Below, piece after piece: positions 1 through 6,360 of a DNA stretch of 7,326 nucleotides (positions are counted from its first letter, which is position 1; every line of letters begins with the position of its first letter). Made by a program: the position numbers and the translations under genes. This stretch comes from Lachnospiraceae bacterium (GTDB taxonomy: Bacteria > Bacillota > Clostridia > Lachnospirales > Lachnospiraceae), in NCBI GenBank assembly GCA_003447295.1, contig DLZQ01000028.1, forward strand, positions 3,060 to 10,385, read 5' to 3'. A model generated the notes under the pieces. The model was given only the letters and a program-made list of their open reading frames with translations. It made no database searches and had not been told where the DNA came from.

Positions 1-722
1 TGCAGATCCAGTTCTTTTAACTGGTTGTTCAGATTCACGACAGCAGCCGGTTCGATGAAAAAGGTGGAACCGGTGGAGGACTGATCATGCACCATACCGC
101 TCACCTGGCTCTTATATTCAGCCTTTACGGGGATACAGTAGCGGTTATCACGCATGGTAATGACTGCATCCTGCAAAAAGGTACGGTAAGCGCCGTTAAC
201 CATGGAAGTCAGCTGGCTATGGATTTTTTCATTGGTGGACAGCTTGGAGCGGCGGATACTTTTTAAACGGGGGCTGGCATCATCTGCCATCTCCTCTTCC
301 GACAGAATGCAGCGGTTGATCTCATTGGCAAGCTGTGTCATAGGGGTAAGTCCCTCAAAGTAGGCATCCAGGCTGTCATTTGGCAGGTCTTCCCGTTCTT
401 TTTTTCCATAGGTTTTGATCCGGCTGACATTATCCAAAAAGGATGCAAGCTTCAACAATTCGGACATAGACAGAGAACTGCCGATTTCCAGAGAACGGAT
501 GGAAAAACCTAAGTCTCTGTTACTTCCAAAAGAGGTGCTGCCGATGCGGAAGAGACGGGCTAAAGCGTCTTTTGTCTCCCACTGCGCGGTTCTGATAGCA
601 GATAGATCAGTGGAAGGCACCAGATCGCGGCAAAGCTTTTTACCGGGCTCGGAGTCGGCCTTCTCCGTGAGGAGGTCGATGATCTTATTATATTCTAAAG
701 TAGTAAGTACTTTTGCGTTCAT
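1..722 (-). CDS. mutS2: Endonuclease MutS2, N-terminal part (runs off left edge)
   Basis: MutS2 is a MutS-family ATPase. It is known for suppressing homologous recombination or rescuing collided ribosomes, depending on species, and does not act in classical mismatch repair. Reading the minus strand from ATG at 722-720 gives 240 uninterrupted codons to the window edge, starting MNAKVLTTLEYNKIIDLL, a typical MutS2 opening. Further family marks are the PSTDL segment (about residues 36-40), the stretch around LTPMTQLANEINRCI (about 124-138) and, near the edge, STGSTFFIEPAAVVNLNNQL (about 215-234), which matches the conserved GATVFIEP-type motif. The Walker ATPase and C-terminal Smr nuclease domains would lie outside the window. 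The start is supported by GGAG on the minus strand, 6 nt before the ATG. The gene is divergent from the plus-strand operon. It appears to have a long structured leader, described separately. Identification is confident; completeness cannot be judged. Confidence 0.93.
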   Translation of the reverse strand, partial: MNAKVLTTLEYNKIIDLLTEKADSEPGKKLCRDLVPSTDLSAIRTAQWETKDALARLFRIGSTSFGSNRDLGFSIRSLEIGSSLSMSELLKLASFLDNVSRIKTYGKKEREDLPNDSLDAYFEGLTPMTQLANEINRCILSEEEMADDASPRLKSIRRSKLSTNEKIHSQLTSMVNGAYRTFLQDAVITMRDNRYCIPVKAEYKSQVSGMVHDQSSTGSTFFIEPAAVVNLNNQLKELDL

Positions 723-731
723 GTGGGGCTC

Positions 732-739
732 CTTATTAT
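732..739. repeat. Direct repeat CTTATTAT, left copy flanking the hairpin array
   Basis: The octamer CTTATTAT occurs at 732-739 and again at 961-968, directly on either side of the hairpin array. It could be a target-site duplication from insertion of a roughly 221-bp element, but an AT-rich octamer can also recur by chance. Confidence 0.35.
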
Positions 740-961
740 TGAAATTCGAAATATGGATTATCGCAGTACAAGCTCGAAAATGCTACGCATTTCCTCGCTG
801 TCGGGCTTTATAATAACACGATTTCTACGTGCTGCGCACTCTCGAAATCGTTACAGACATTCGCAATCCGGACTATCGTCCTTCTTGCTCATGTCTGTTT
901 GCTCCCCTCATAGAAATCCTGCTTTGCCTGCGAGCAGTCACGCAGGATTCTATGGGTGAGC
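740..961 (-). ncRNA. Array of four two-tier hairpins in the mutS2 leader (structured RNA or inserted repeat element)
   Basis: This gene-free stretch holds four consecutive imperfect palindromes of similar design: an outer stem, an internal loop, an inner stem and a short loop. (1) 901-922 pairs with 942-961, with an inner CTG/CAG stem (928-930, 935-937). (2) 853-860 pairs perfectly with 891-898 (ACAGACAT/ATGTCTGT), then 863-866 with 885-888 and 870-873 with 878-881 around a 4-nt loop. (3) 819-825 pairs with 844-850 (CGATTTC/GAAATCG), then GTGC/GCAC at 829-832 and 836-839. (4) 776-783 pairs with 787-793, with an outer stem 768-773/797-801. Read on the minus strand, the internal loops of 2 and 4 are GA/GA, GAA/GGA and GAG/GA, able to form sheared G-A pairs. 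On the plus strand they would be pyrimidine-rich. This suggests an RNA made in the mutS2 direction. No T-run follows any stem, so these are not simple terminators. I do not recognise a named riboswitch or RNA family. A dispersed, non-regulatory repeat is equally possible. Confidence 0.5.
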
Positions 962-968
962 TTATTAT
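961..968. repeat. Direct repeat CTTATTAT, right copy flanking the hairpin array
   Basis: This is the second copy of the octamer, identical to 732-739. On the minus strand it overlaps a second TATAAT (964-969) just downstream of the main mutS2 -10 element. Collapsing the two copies removes 229 bp and leaves a mutS2 leader of about 16 nt. Confidence 0.35.
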
Positions 969-973
969 ATCTC

Positions 974-982
974 ATTATACCA
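974..982 (-). promoter_or_regulatory. Extended -10 promoter reading toward mutS2
   Basis: On the minus strand this reads TGGTATAAT, a perfect -10 hexamer (974-979) with the TGn extension. No good -35 hexamer is present (TACCCA at a 17-bp spacing), which the extended -10 could offset. The expected transcript start is near 967, giving a leader of about 245 nt before mutS2. A second minus-strand TATAAT lies at 964-969. Confidence 0.5.
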
Positions 983-987
983 TTCAG

Positions 988-1016
988 TTGCGTTTTTGGG
1001 TACAGTTTTGTATAAT
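988..1016 (+). promoter_or_regulatory. Sigma-A-type promoter for the HtrA-like/yhaM/fprA/rlmD operon
   Basis: A perfect TATAAT (1011-1016) lies 17 bp downstream of TTGCGT (988-993), a weak -35 that keeps the TTG. The transcript would start near 1023, leaving a leader of about 55 nt. The -35 region abuts that of the divergent mutS2 promoter, so polymerase binding at the two sites could interfere. Confidence 0.55.
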
Positions 1017-1077
1017 TGAGATATTAGAGTCCTAAGAAAAAGCCGGTGTATCTGTAGGCAGCAGAGGAGGCATATTT

Positions 1078-2436
1078 ATGGCGGATTCGCAAGAAAATAA
1101 GCAGAAGGAACAAAATGACGTTTCTGAGAAAAATTTTATGATAGAAAAAATCAAGGAACGTCCGGTAAATAAGAAAAAGCTGTTGCGCAGGACTTTGATC
1201 ACGGTTTCCATGGCGGTGATCTTCGGTCTGGTGGCCTGTTTCACTTTCTTGGTTTTGGAACCGGTGATCAGTAATTGGTTGTACCCGGAAGAGGAACCAC
1301 AGGTGGTGGTATTCCCCGAAGATCAGGATGAGATGTCTCCGGAGCAGATGCTGGCAGAGAATATGCAGCAGGAGAATCAGAACAGTCAGTCCTCTTCAGT
1401 CCCTGGTGAGGTTATGGAACAGGAGCAGATCCGGGAACTGTTATCCGGAATCATATTGGATCTGGATAATTACAAACAGATTTACAGTGCTCTTACCCAG
1501 TATGTAGCAGAGATGAACCGTTCCATGGTTACTGTGACAGGAGTGTCATCCGGTGTGGACTGGTTCAACAATGTAAATGAGAGCAAGAACCAGTCATCCG
1601 GTGTGATCATAGCGCAAAATGGCAAGCAACTACTGATTTTAACCGATTATTCTCCGGTAAAGCAAGTAGATGACATTATTGTCACATTTAATGATGGCAC
1701 TCAGGCAGATGCATCTTTGAAGGAAAAAGATGAGACTACAGGTCTGGCGGTGATCGCCGTAGAACTGGATACTCTGAATGAAGATTTTCTGAAGAATGAT
1801 ATTACGATCGCTACTTTGGGATCTTCTAATATCAAAGAAATTGCCGGACTTCCGGTGGTGGCTCTGGGACGTCCCATGGGTACTAACGGCTCACTGGGAT
1901 ATGGCATCATTACTTCTTCCGCCAGTGAGTCGGCGGCATCGGATACCACTTATCGGATTCTGCAGACGAATATTGTAGGCAGTCAGAATGCAGGCGGTGT
2001 ATTATTCAATCTTCAGGGACAGGTCATTGGTATCATTACCAATGGCAAATCTGCCACAGATATGAAAAATATGGTATGTGCTTACGGTATTACGGAATTG
2101 AAGCGTCATATCGAGAAAATGTCGAATGGAGAAAAATTCGCGTATCTGGGTCTTAAGGGTGTGGATGTTACGGAGGAAGCCAACAGCGAACTTGGGGTTC
2201 CTTACGGAGCTTATATTAAAGAGGTAGAAATGGACTCTCCTGCAATGCTGGCGGGAATCCAGCAGGGAGATGTCATCACGGGATTCGGTGAGCGCGTGAT
2301 CGTCAGCTTTGACGAGTATACGAACTCTCTGCTCAGTATGAAACCGGGAGATAGTGTAGAACTGACGATTATGCGGCAGTCACAGCAGGAATATAAAGAG
2401 ATGAAATTCGACATCACATTAACGGTGTTGAAATAG
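1078..2436 (+). CDS. Membrane-anchored HtrA/DegP-like PDZ protein lacking the catalytic triad (probable pseudoprotease)
   Basis: The 452-residue protein is built like HtrA/DegP (S1C family). It has a short basic cytoplasmic N-terminus, one membrane segment (about 38-62), a low-complexity Gln/Glu/Ser linker (about 71-120), a trypsin-like fold (about 148-345) and a PDZ domain (about 355-450, starting YLGLKG). The fold is recognisable from SSGVII, LILTDYSPV, TTGLAV, VALGRPMG, GYGIITS, GSQNAGGVLFN and GQVIGIITNG. Aligned by hand to the family motifs, each catalytic residue is replaced: His becomes Ser192 (ILTNYH to ILTDYS), Asp becomes Gly222 (TDLAV to TGLAV), and Ser becomes Ala305 (GNSGG to QNAGG). 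The codons tct (1651), ggt (1741) and gca (1990) confirm this. It is therefore unlikely to cut proteins by the usual mechanism and may act outside the membrane as a PDZ scaffold, chaperone or sensor. The start is well supported: AGGAGG at 1065-1070, 7 nt before the ATG. It is first in the probable operon. An automatic 'serine protease' label would mislead. Confidence 0.85.
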   Translation: MADSQENKQKEQNDVSEKNFMIEKIKERPVNKKKLLRRTLITVSMAVIFGLVACFTFLVLEPVISNWLYPEEEPQVVVFPEDQDEMSPEQMLAENMQQENQNSQSSSVPGEVMEQEQIRELLSGIILDLDNYKQIYSALTQYVAEMNRSMVTVTGVSSGVDWFNNVNESKNQSSGVIIAQNGKQLLILTDYSPVKQVDDIIVTFNDGTQADASLKEKDETTGLAVIAVELDTLNEDFLKNDITIATLGSSNIKEIAGLPVVALGRPMGTNGSLGYGIITSSASESAASDTTYRILQTNIVGSQNAGGVLFNLQGQVIGIITNGKSATDMKNMVCAYGITELKRHIEKMSNGEKFAYLGLKGVDVTEEANSELGVPYGAYIKEVEMDSPAMLAGIQQGDVITGFGERVIVSFDEYTNSLLSMKPGDSVELTIMRQSQQEYKEMKFDITLTVLK

Positions 2437-2462
2437 ATTGACAGAAAGGTTTGGACAACAAT

Positions 2463-3410
2463 ATGAAATTTATTAAAGAGTTAAAAGAAGGCGACAGAGT
2501 ATTTGATATTTATCTGTGCAAACATAAACAGGAGGCTGTTACCAAGAACGGCAAACCCTATGAAAGCGTGATTTTACAGGATAAGACCGGAACTATCGAC
2601 GCCAAGGTATGGGAGCCGAACAATCCGGGCATCGGTGATTATGATGATCTGGATTACATAGAGGTATACGGTGATGTGACGAATTTCCAGGGGCAGCTGC
2701 AGATCAGCGTGAAGCGTATCCGTGTCTGCCATGAGGGAGAATACAATCCTTCCGATTATCTGCCGGTGAGCTCCAAAGGCATCGACACTATGTACAATGA
2801 ATTAAAGACTGTGATCGGAAGCATTAAGAACACCTATCTGCACCAGCTGTTGCAGGATCTGTTTATTGGCGATGCTGATTTTGCAAAGAAATTCTGCAAC
2901 TCTTCTGCAGCCAAGACGGTACATCACGGTTTCGTAGGCGGACTGCTGGAGCATACTTTAAGCGTTACCAAGCTGTGTGACTACTACTGCTCTGCTTATC
3001 CTATTTTACAGAGAGATCTGCTTCTGACGGCGGCTATGTGCCATGATATCGGAAAAGTAAAAGAGATTTCTGCATTTCCGGTGAATGATTATACCGATGA
3101 CGGTCAGTTATTGGGACATATCGTGATGGGCGCACAGATGGTTGGGGAACGTGCCGCTAAGATCGACGGATTCCCTCACAATCTGCTGGCAGAATTACAG
3201 CATTGTATTCTGGCACATCACGGCAAGCTGGAATATGGCTCCCCAAAGGTGCCGGCGCTGATCGAGGCGGTAGCTCTGAATTATGCGGATGATACCGATG
3301 CCAAAATGGAGACATTTAAGGAAATTCTGGAAAATAACAGTGAAAACAGTGGCTGGCTGGGTTACAACAGATTGTTTGAATCCAATCTGCGTGCTACCAA
3401 AATGGAATAA
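2463..3410 (+). CDS. yhaM: 3'-5' exoribonuclease, YhaM-type (OB fold plus HD domain)
   Basis: YhaM-family enzymes are cytoplasmic, metal-dependent 3'-5' exonucleases that trim RNA and can act on single-stranded DNA. The protein (315 residues from this start; B. subtilis YhaM is of similar size) opens with an OB-fold nucleic-acid-binding domain (about 10-90, with SVILQDKTGTIDAKVWEP and VYGDVTNFQGQLQI). An HD metal-binding domain follows (about 150-285): LLEHTL with His164, CHDIGK with His194-Asp195, GHIVMG with His219, ILAHHG with His252-His253, and NYADD near 274-278. All the expected HD ligands are visible. A TTG at 2451 would add four residues, but AAAGG (2445-2449) sits only 1 nt before it. 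ATG 2463 gives the usual family opening MKFIKELKEGDRV, although its spacing to AAAGG is long (13 nt), so initiation may be modest. The gene follows the HtrA-like gene by 26 bp with no terminator, which indicates co-transcription. Function is confident; the exact start is less so. Confidence 0.9.
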   Translation: MKFIKELKEGDRVFDIYLCKHKQEAVTKNGKPYESVILQDKTGTIDAKVWEPNNPGIGDYDDLDYIEVYGDVTNFQGQLQISVKRIRVCHEGEYNPSDYLPVSSKGIDTMYNELKTVIGSIKNTYLHQLLQDLFIGDADFAKKFCNSSAAKTVHHGFVGGLLEHTLSVTKLCDYYCSAYPILQRDLLLTAAMCHDIGKVKEISAFPVNDYTDDGQLLGHIVMGAQMVGERAAKIDGFPHNLLAELQHCILAHHGKLEYGSPKVPALIEAVALNYADDTDAKMETFKEILENNSENSGWLGYNRLFESNLRATKME

Positions 3411-3464
3411 ATAACAGAATAAATACTACAAATTCTATGAACAGACAGGAAAGAGAGGAAACAT

Positions 3465-4631
3465 ATGGAAATCAGTGCATGTGTAAAATATGTGGGTGTA
3501 AACGATCATCAGGTAGATCTGTTTGAGGGACAGTATAAGGTTCCGAACGGAATGTCTTACAATTCTTATGTGATCCTGGATGACAAAATCGCCGTTATGG
3601 ACACAGTGGATGGCTTTTTCACCGAAGAATGGCTGAACAATGTGGAACAGGTTCTTGACGGAAAAATGCCGGATTATCTCATTATACAGCATATGGAACC
3701 GGATCATTCCGCCAGTATTCCGGCTTTTCTGAAAAAATATCCCAAAGCCACAGTGGTATCCACAGCTAAGGGATTTCAGTTCATGGAACAGTTTTTCCCG
3801 GAGTTTTTCGCCGAACAGGGATTACCTGCGGAACAACGCATTGTTGCGGCGAATGATGGAGTACTGGAGCTTGGACAGCACAGCCTGCATTTTGTCTATG
3901 CTCCCATGGTGCATTGGCCTGAGGTTATGATGACTTATGAAGCAACCGAGAAAATACTGTTTGCGGCAGATGGTTTCGGTAAATTCGGTGCTTTGGACGT
4001 AGAGGAAGAATGGACCGATGAGGCGCGGCGTTACTATATCGGCATCGTCGGAAAATACGGTCCGCAGGTACAGGCTGTTCTGAAAAAAGCGGCAGGACTG
4101 GACATTTGGACCATCTGCTCTCTTCACGGTCCGGTACTTAAGGAGAATCTGGGATTCTATCTGGAAAAATATGATAAGTGGTCTTCCTATCAGCCGGAAG
4201 AATCCGGAGTGGTGATTGCTTATGCTTCTGTCTACGGCAATACCAGAAGTGCTGCGGAGTATCTGGCGGATGTTTTACAGGAAAAAGGACAGAAAACAGT
4301 ACTGTATGATCTGGCAAGATGCGATAAGGCAAAAGCTGTTGCCGATGCTTTCCTCTATGACAGACTGGTGTTGGCGGGTATTACTTATAATGGAGACCTC
4401 TTCCCCTGCATGCGCAGCTTTATCGAAGGTCTGACCGAGCGTAATTACCAGAATCGTAAGGTGGCAATCATTGAGAACGGCACCTGGGCACCCATGGCAG
4501 GCAAACTGATCCTTGGAATGTTTGAAAAAAGCAAGAATCTGACATTTACGGAGACTACGGTAAGCATCAAATCTGCCATGAATGAGCAAAACAGGGGCGA
4601 GATTGGAAAACTGGCTGAGGAGCTTTGCTAA
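3465..4631 (+). CDS. fprA: A-type flavoprotein / flavodiiron protein (FprA-like O2 or NO reductase)
   Basis: Flavodiiron proteins reduce O2 to water and/or NO to N2O in the cytoplasm of anaerobes, with electrons usually supplied by rubredoxin or a flavoenzyme. The 388 residues match the usual two-domain length. The metallo-beta-lactamase-like domain (1-245) has the complete diiron ligand set: His76, Glu78, Asp80 and His81 (in HMEPDH), His150 (PMVHWPE), Asp169 (FAADGFG) and His221 (SLHGPV). The flavodoxin domain (about 248-388) carries the FMN phosphate loop ASVYGNT (254-260), then AGITYNGDLFP and ENGTWAP. There is no C-terminal rubredoxin or flavin reductase extension, so it is the simple class A form and needs a separate electron donor not seen here. 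An RBS, AGAGG (3454-3458), lies 6 nt before the ATG. The gap from yhaM is 54 bp with no terminator. Whether O2 or NO is the main substrate cannot be told from sequence. Confidence 0.95.
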   Translation: MEISACVKYVGVNDHQVDLFEGQYKVPNGMSYNSYVILDDKIAVMDTVDGFFTEEWLNNVEQVLDGKMPDYLIIQHMEPDHSASIPAFLKKYPKATVVSTAKGFQFMEQFFPEFFAEQGLPAEQRIVAANDGVLELGQHSLHFVYAPMVHWPEVMMTYEATEKILFAADGFGKFGALDVEEEWTDEARRYYIGIVGKYGPQVQAVLKKAAGLDIWTICSLHGPVLKENLGFYLEKYDKWSSYQPEESGVVIAYASVYGNTRSAAEYLADVLQEKGQKTVLYDLARCDKAKAVADAFLYDRLVLAGITYNGDLFPCMRSFIEGLTERNYQNRKVAIIENGTWAPMAGKLILGMFEKSKNLTFTETTVSIKSAMNEQNRGEIGKLAEELC

Positions 4632-4700
4632 AACTTCGGAGTGGGCGTTCTGGCAGAATGGCACGAAGCATATTAGAAAATGGGGATGTTTGAAATTTGA

Positions 4701-4737
4701 TTCGCGATTCCTCCGACGAAAGGAATTGTCTGCGGAA
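4701..4737 (+). repeat. Two-tier hairpin just upstream of rlmD
   Basis: Inner arms ATTCCT (4707-4712) and AGGAAT (4721-4726) are perfect around an 8-nt loop. Outer arms TTCGC (4701-4705) and GCGGAA (4732-4737) pair with one bulge. The structure hides an AGGA (4721-4724) that could serve an upstream ATG at 4737, and ends 1 nt before the GGAG used by ATG 4749. It could tune rlmD translation or be a degenerate intergenic repeat. There is no T-run, so it is not a terminator. Confidence 0.4.
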
Positions 4738-4738
4738 T

Positions 4739-4742
4739 GGAG
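4739..4742 (+). promoter_or_regulatory. Ribosome binding site deciding the rlmD start
   Basis: GGAG here lies 6 nt before ATG 4749. The in-frame ATG at 4737 has only AGGA at 12 nt, within a predicted hairpin. ATG 4749 also gives the family-like opening MEYKKNDRVTVTIEDMG. Confidence 0.7.
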
Positions 4743-4748
4743 ATTAGT

Positions 4749-6311
4749 ATGGAATATAAAAAAAATGATCGTGTGACGGTAACCATAGAGGATATGGGAA
4801 GTGACGGAGAAGGAATCGGTAAAGTAGACGGTTTTACCCTCTTTATTAAAGATGCCGTTATCGGCGATCAGGTGGAAGCCAAGATCATAAAAAGTAAAAA
4901 GCACTATGCTTATGCCAGATTAGAGAAGGTGTTACAGCCTTCTCCTTTTCGTGTGGAACTGAAATGTGCATACCACAGACAGTGCGGCGGCTGTCAGCTG
5001 CAGGCACTCTCCTACTCCGAGCAGCTGCATTTCAAGGAACAGAAGATCCGCAATAATCTGATCCGGATCGGTGGGTTTGATGCGGAATACATTGATGAAC
5101 GCATGCAGCCTATTGTAGGCATGGAGGAACCCTTCCACTATCGTAATAAAGCGCAGTACCCCATAGGAACTGATAGAGACGGTAATGTCATCACCGGTTT
5201 CTATGCCGGACGCACCCATACAATTATCGCCAATACAGACTGCGCTCTCGGTGTTTCCGAGAATCAGCAGATCCTCGAAACCATACTCTCCTATATGCGA
5301 AAAAACAAAGTAACCGCCTATGACGAAGTCACAGGAAAAGGCCTGGTACGTCATGTATTGATCCGGAAAGGCTTCACCAGTGGACAGTTGATGGTATGTC
5401 TGGTCATTAATAAGAAAATGACAAAAATGTCATACCCTACTGCCGGAGTACAGAAGAATACAAATGAGTTTTTACCAAATCAGGGAGAATTATTGACTGC
5501 CCTGGCAGAAATCCAAGGTATGACAAGTGTGTCAGTCAGTATCAATACCGAGAAAACCAATGTAATCATGGGTACCGAGATCTATAACCTCTGGGGTGAG
5601 AGCACCATTGAGGATACGATTCACGTAAGAAACATGCAGAAAGAAAATTACCCTTATACAGGGGATGCATTAACCTTTAAGATCTCTCCTCTCTCCTTCT
5701 ATCAGGTAAATCCCGTACAGACCGAGAAGCTTTACAGCCTGGCGCTGGAATATGCGGGACTGACCGGAAAAGAGACTGTTTGGGATCTCTACTGCGGTAT
5801 CGGAACCATCTCTCTCTTTCTGGCGGGCAAAGCCAAAAAGGTATGTGGCGTGGAAATCATCCCCCAGGCCATCGATGATGCCAGAGAGAATGCAAAGAGA
5901 AACCATATTGAAAATGCTGAGTTTTTCGTGGGCAAAGCAGAGGAAGTCCTGCCGGAGTTCTACGAAAAGGCAACCACAGAAGCATCTTCCGATGAAATGC
6001 TCCATCCGGATGTCATCGTTGTCGATCCACCCCGAAAAGGCTGTGACGATGCCTGCTTAAACACCATGCTCCGCATGCAGCCCGAACGCATCGTATACGT
6101 CAGCTGCGACTCCGCCACCCTTGCCAGAGATCTGAAGATCCTCTGCGATGGTGGATATGAGATCCGGAAGGTCCGGGGCGTAGACCAGTTTGGAATGACT
6201 GTGCATGTGGAGACGGTTGTCTTGCTTTCCAAGGGAATGGTAGATACAAGAAAAGTGAAGGTAGACTTCTCTCTGGAGGATATGGATTTATCTGAATTCA
6301 AAGGGCGCTAA
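4749..6311 (+). CDS. rlmD: 23S rRNA (uracil-C5)-methyltransferase, RlmD/RumA family, probably C-terminally truncated
   Basis: The enzyme uses S-adenosylmethionine to make 5-methyluridine in 23S rRNA. RlmD acts on U1939, and the Gram-positive relative RlmCD acts on U747 and U1939; the target here is inferred. From ATG 4749 the protein has 520 residues: a TRAM RNA-binding domain (about 1-60), four cysteines for an Fe-S cluster (Cys73, Cys79, Cys82 in CGGC, and Cys165), a SAM-binding motif VWDLYCGIGT (about 344-353), DPPRKGCD (426-433), the catalytic Cys453 in SCDSATLARD, and Glu488 in HVETVVLL as general base. All catalytic elements are intact, so the methyltransferase should work. The frame ends at TAA 6309-6311, exactly where a GC-rich palindrome begins. 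What looks like the rest of a normal C-terminal extension continues beyond it in another frame. It is the last gene of the probable operon, 117 bp after fprA. The symbol could equally be rlmCD or rumA. Confidence 0.92.
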   Translation: MEYKKNDRVTVTIEDMGSDGEGIGKVDGFTLFIKDAVIGDQVEAKIIKSKKHYAYARLEKVLQPSPFRVELKCAYHRQCGGCQLQALSYSEQLHFKEQKIRNNLIRIGGFDAEYIDERMQPIVGMEEPFHYRNKAQYPIGTDRDGNVITGFYAGRTHTIIANTDCALGVSENQQILETILSYMRKNKVTAYDEVTGKGLVRHVLIRKGFTSGQLMVCLVINKKMTKMSYPTAGVQKNTNEFLPNQGELLTALAEIQGMTSVSVSINTEKTNVIMGTEIYNLWGESTIEDTIHVRNMQKENYPYTGDALTFKISPLSFYQVNPVQTEKLYSLALEYAGLTGKETVWDLYCGIGTISLFLAGKAKKVCGVEIIPQAIDDARENAKRNHIENAEFFVGKAEEVLPEFYEKATTEASSDEMLHPDVIVVDPPRKGCDDACLNTMLRMQPERIVYVSCDSATLARDLKILCDGGYEIRKVRGVDQFGMTVHVETVVLLSKGMVDTRKVKVDFSLEDMDLSEFKGR

Positions 6312-6360
6312 AGGTCCGCGGGACCTTTGTCTAGCGCGGACCGAAGCGGAGCGGAGACAA
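6305..6360 (+). repeat. GC-rich palindromic element overlapping the rlmD stop codon
   Basis: GCGCTA (6305-6310) pairs with TAGCGC (6332-6337) outside AAGGTCC/GGACCTT (6311-6317, 6321-6327), giving a 13-bp two-part hairpin with a GCG loop and a 4-nt bulge. A competing 8-bp pairing joins GGTCCGCG (6313-6320) to CGCGGACC (6335-6342), and TTGTCT (6327-6332) can pair with AGACAA (6355-6360). The element is richer in G+C than the flanking coding sequence and separates two parts of what appears to be one coding region. Read in the downstream frame, 6310-6360 is 17 stop-free codons (KGPRDLCLARTEAERRQ). No T-run follows, so it is not a terminator. Its outer limits are uncertain by several bases. Confidence 0.6.

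Noticed and set aside
415..813. 132-codon plus-strand open frame
   Set aside because: It lies mostly antisense to mutS2, has no RBS, and its composition looks like a shadow frame; mutS2 is unmistakable on the other strand.
851..892. 13-codon minus-strand reading frame (MSKKDDSPDCECL) inside hairpin 853-898
   Set aside because: Its purine-rich upstream stretch (GAGGGGAG) is about 11 nt away and it lies wholly within a hairpin whose pairing explains the sequence. A leader peptide is possible but unsupported.
2451..2453. TTG as the yhaM start
   Set aside because: The AAAGG site ends 1 nt before it, too close for initiation, and ATG 2463 gives the family-like N-terminus. It is not fully excluded because the spacing to 2463 is long.
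4648..4676. Possible promoter before rlmD (TTCTGG, 17 bp, TATTAG)
   Set aside because: Both boxes match the consensus poorly, and read-through from fprA explains expression.
4275..4904. 209-codon minus-strand open frame
   Set aside because: It spans the antisense of fprA, the intergenic gap and the start of rlmD, with no recognisable motif. The plus-strand genes carry clear catalytic motifs.
6300..6311. Programmed +1 frameshift rescuing the rlmD tail
   Set aside because: A glycine tRNA could slip from GGG to GGC, but there is no known +1 shift signal with a slow or stop codon directly at the shift site. Mutation or sequence error is simpler.
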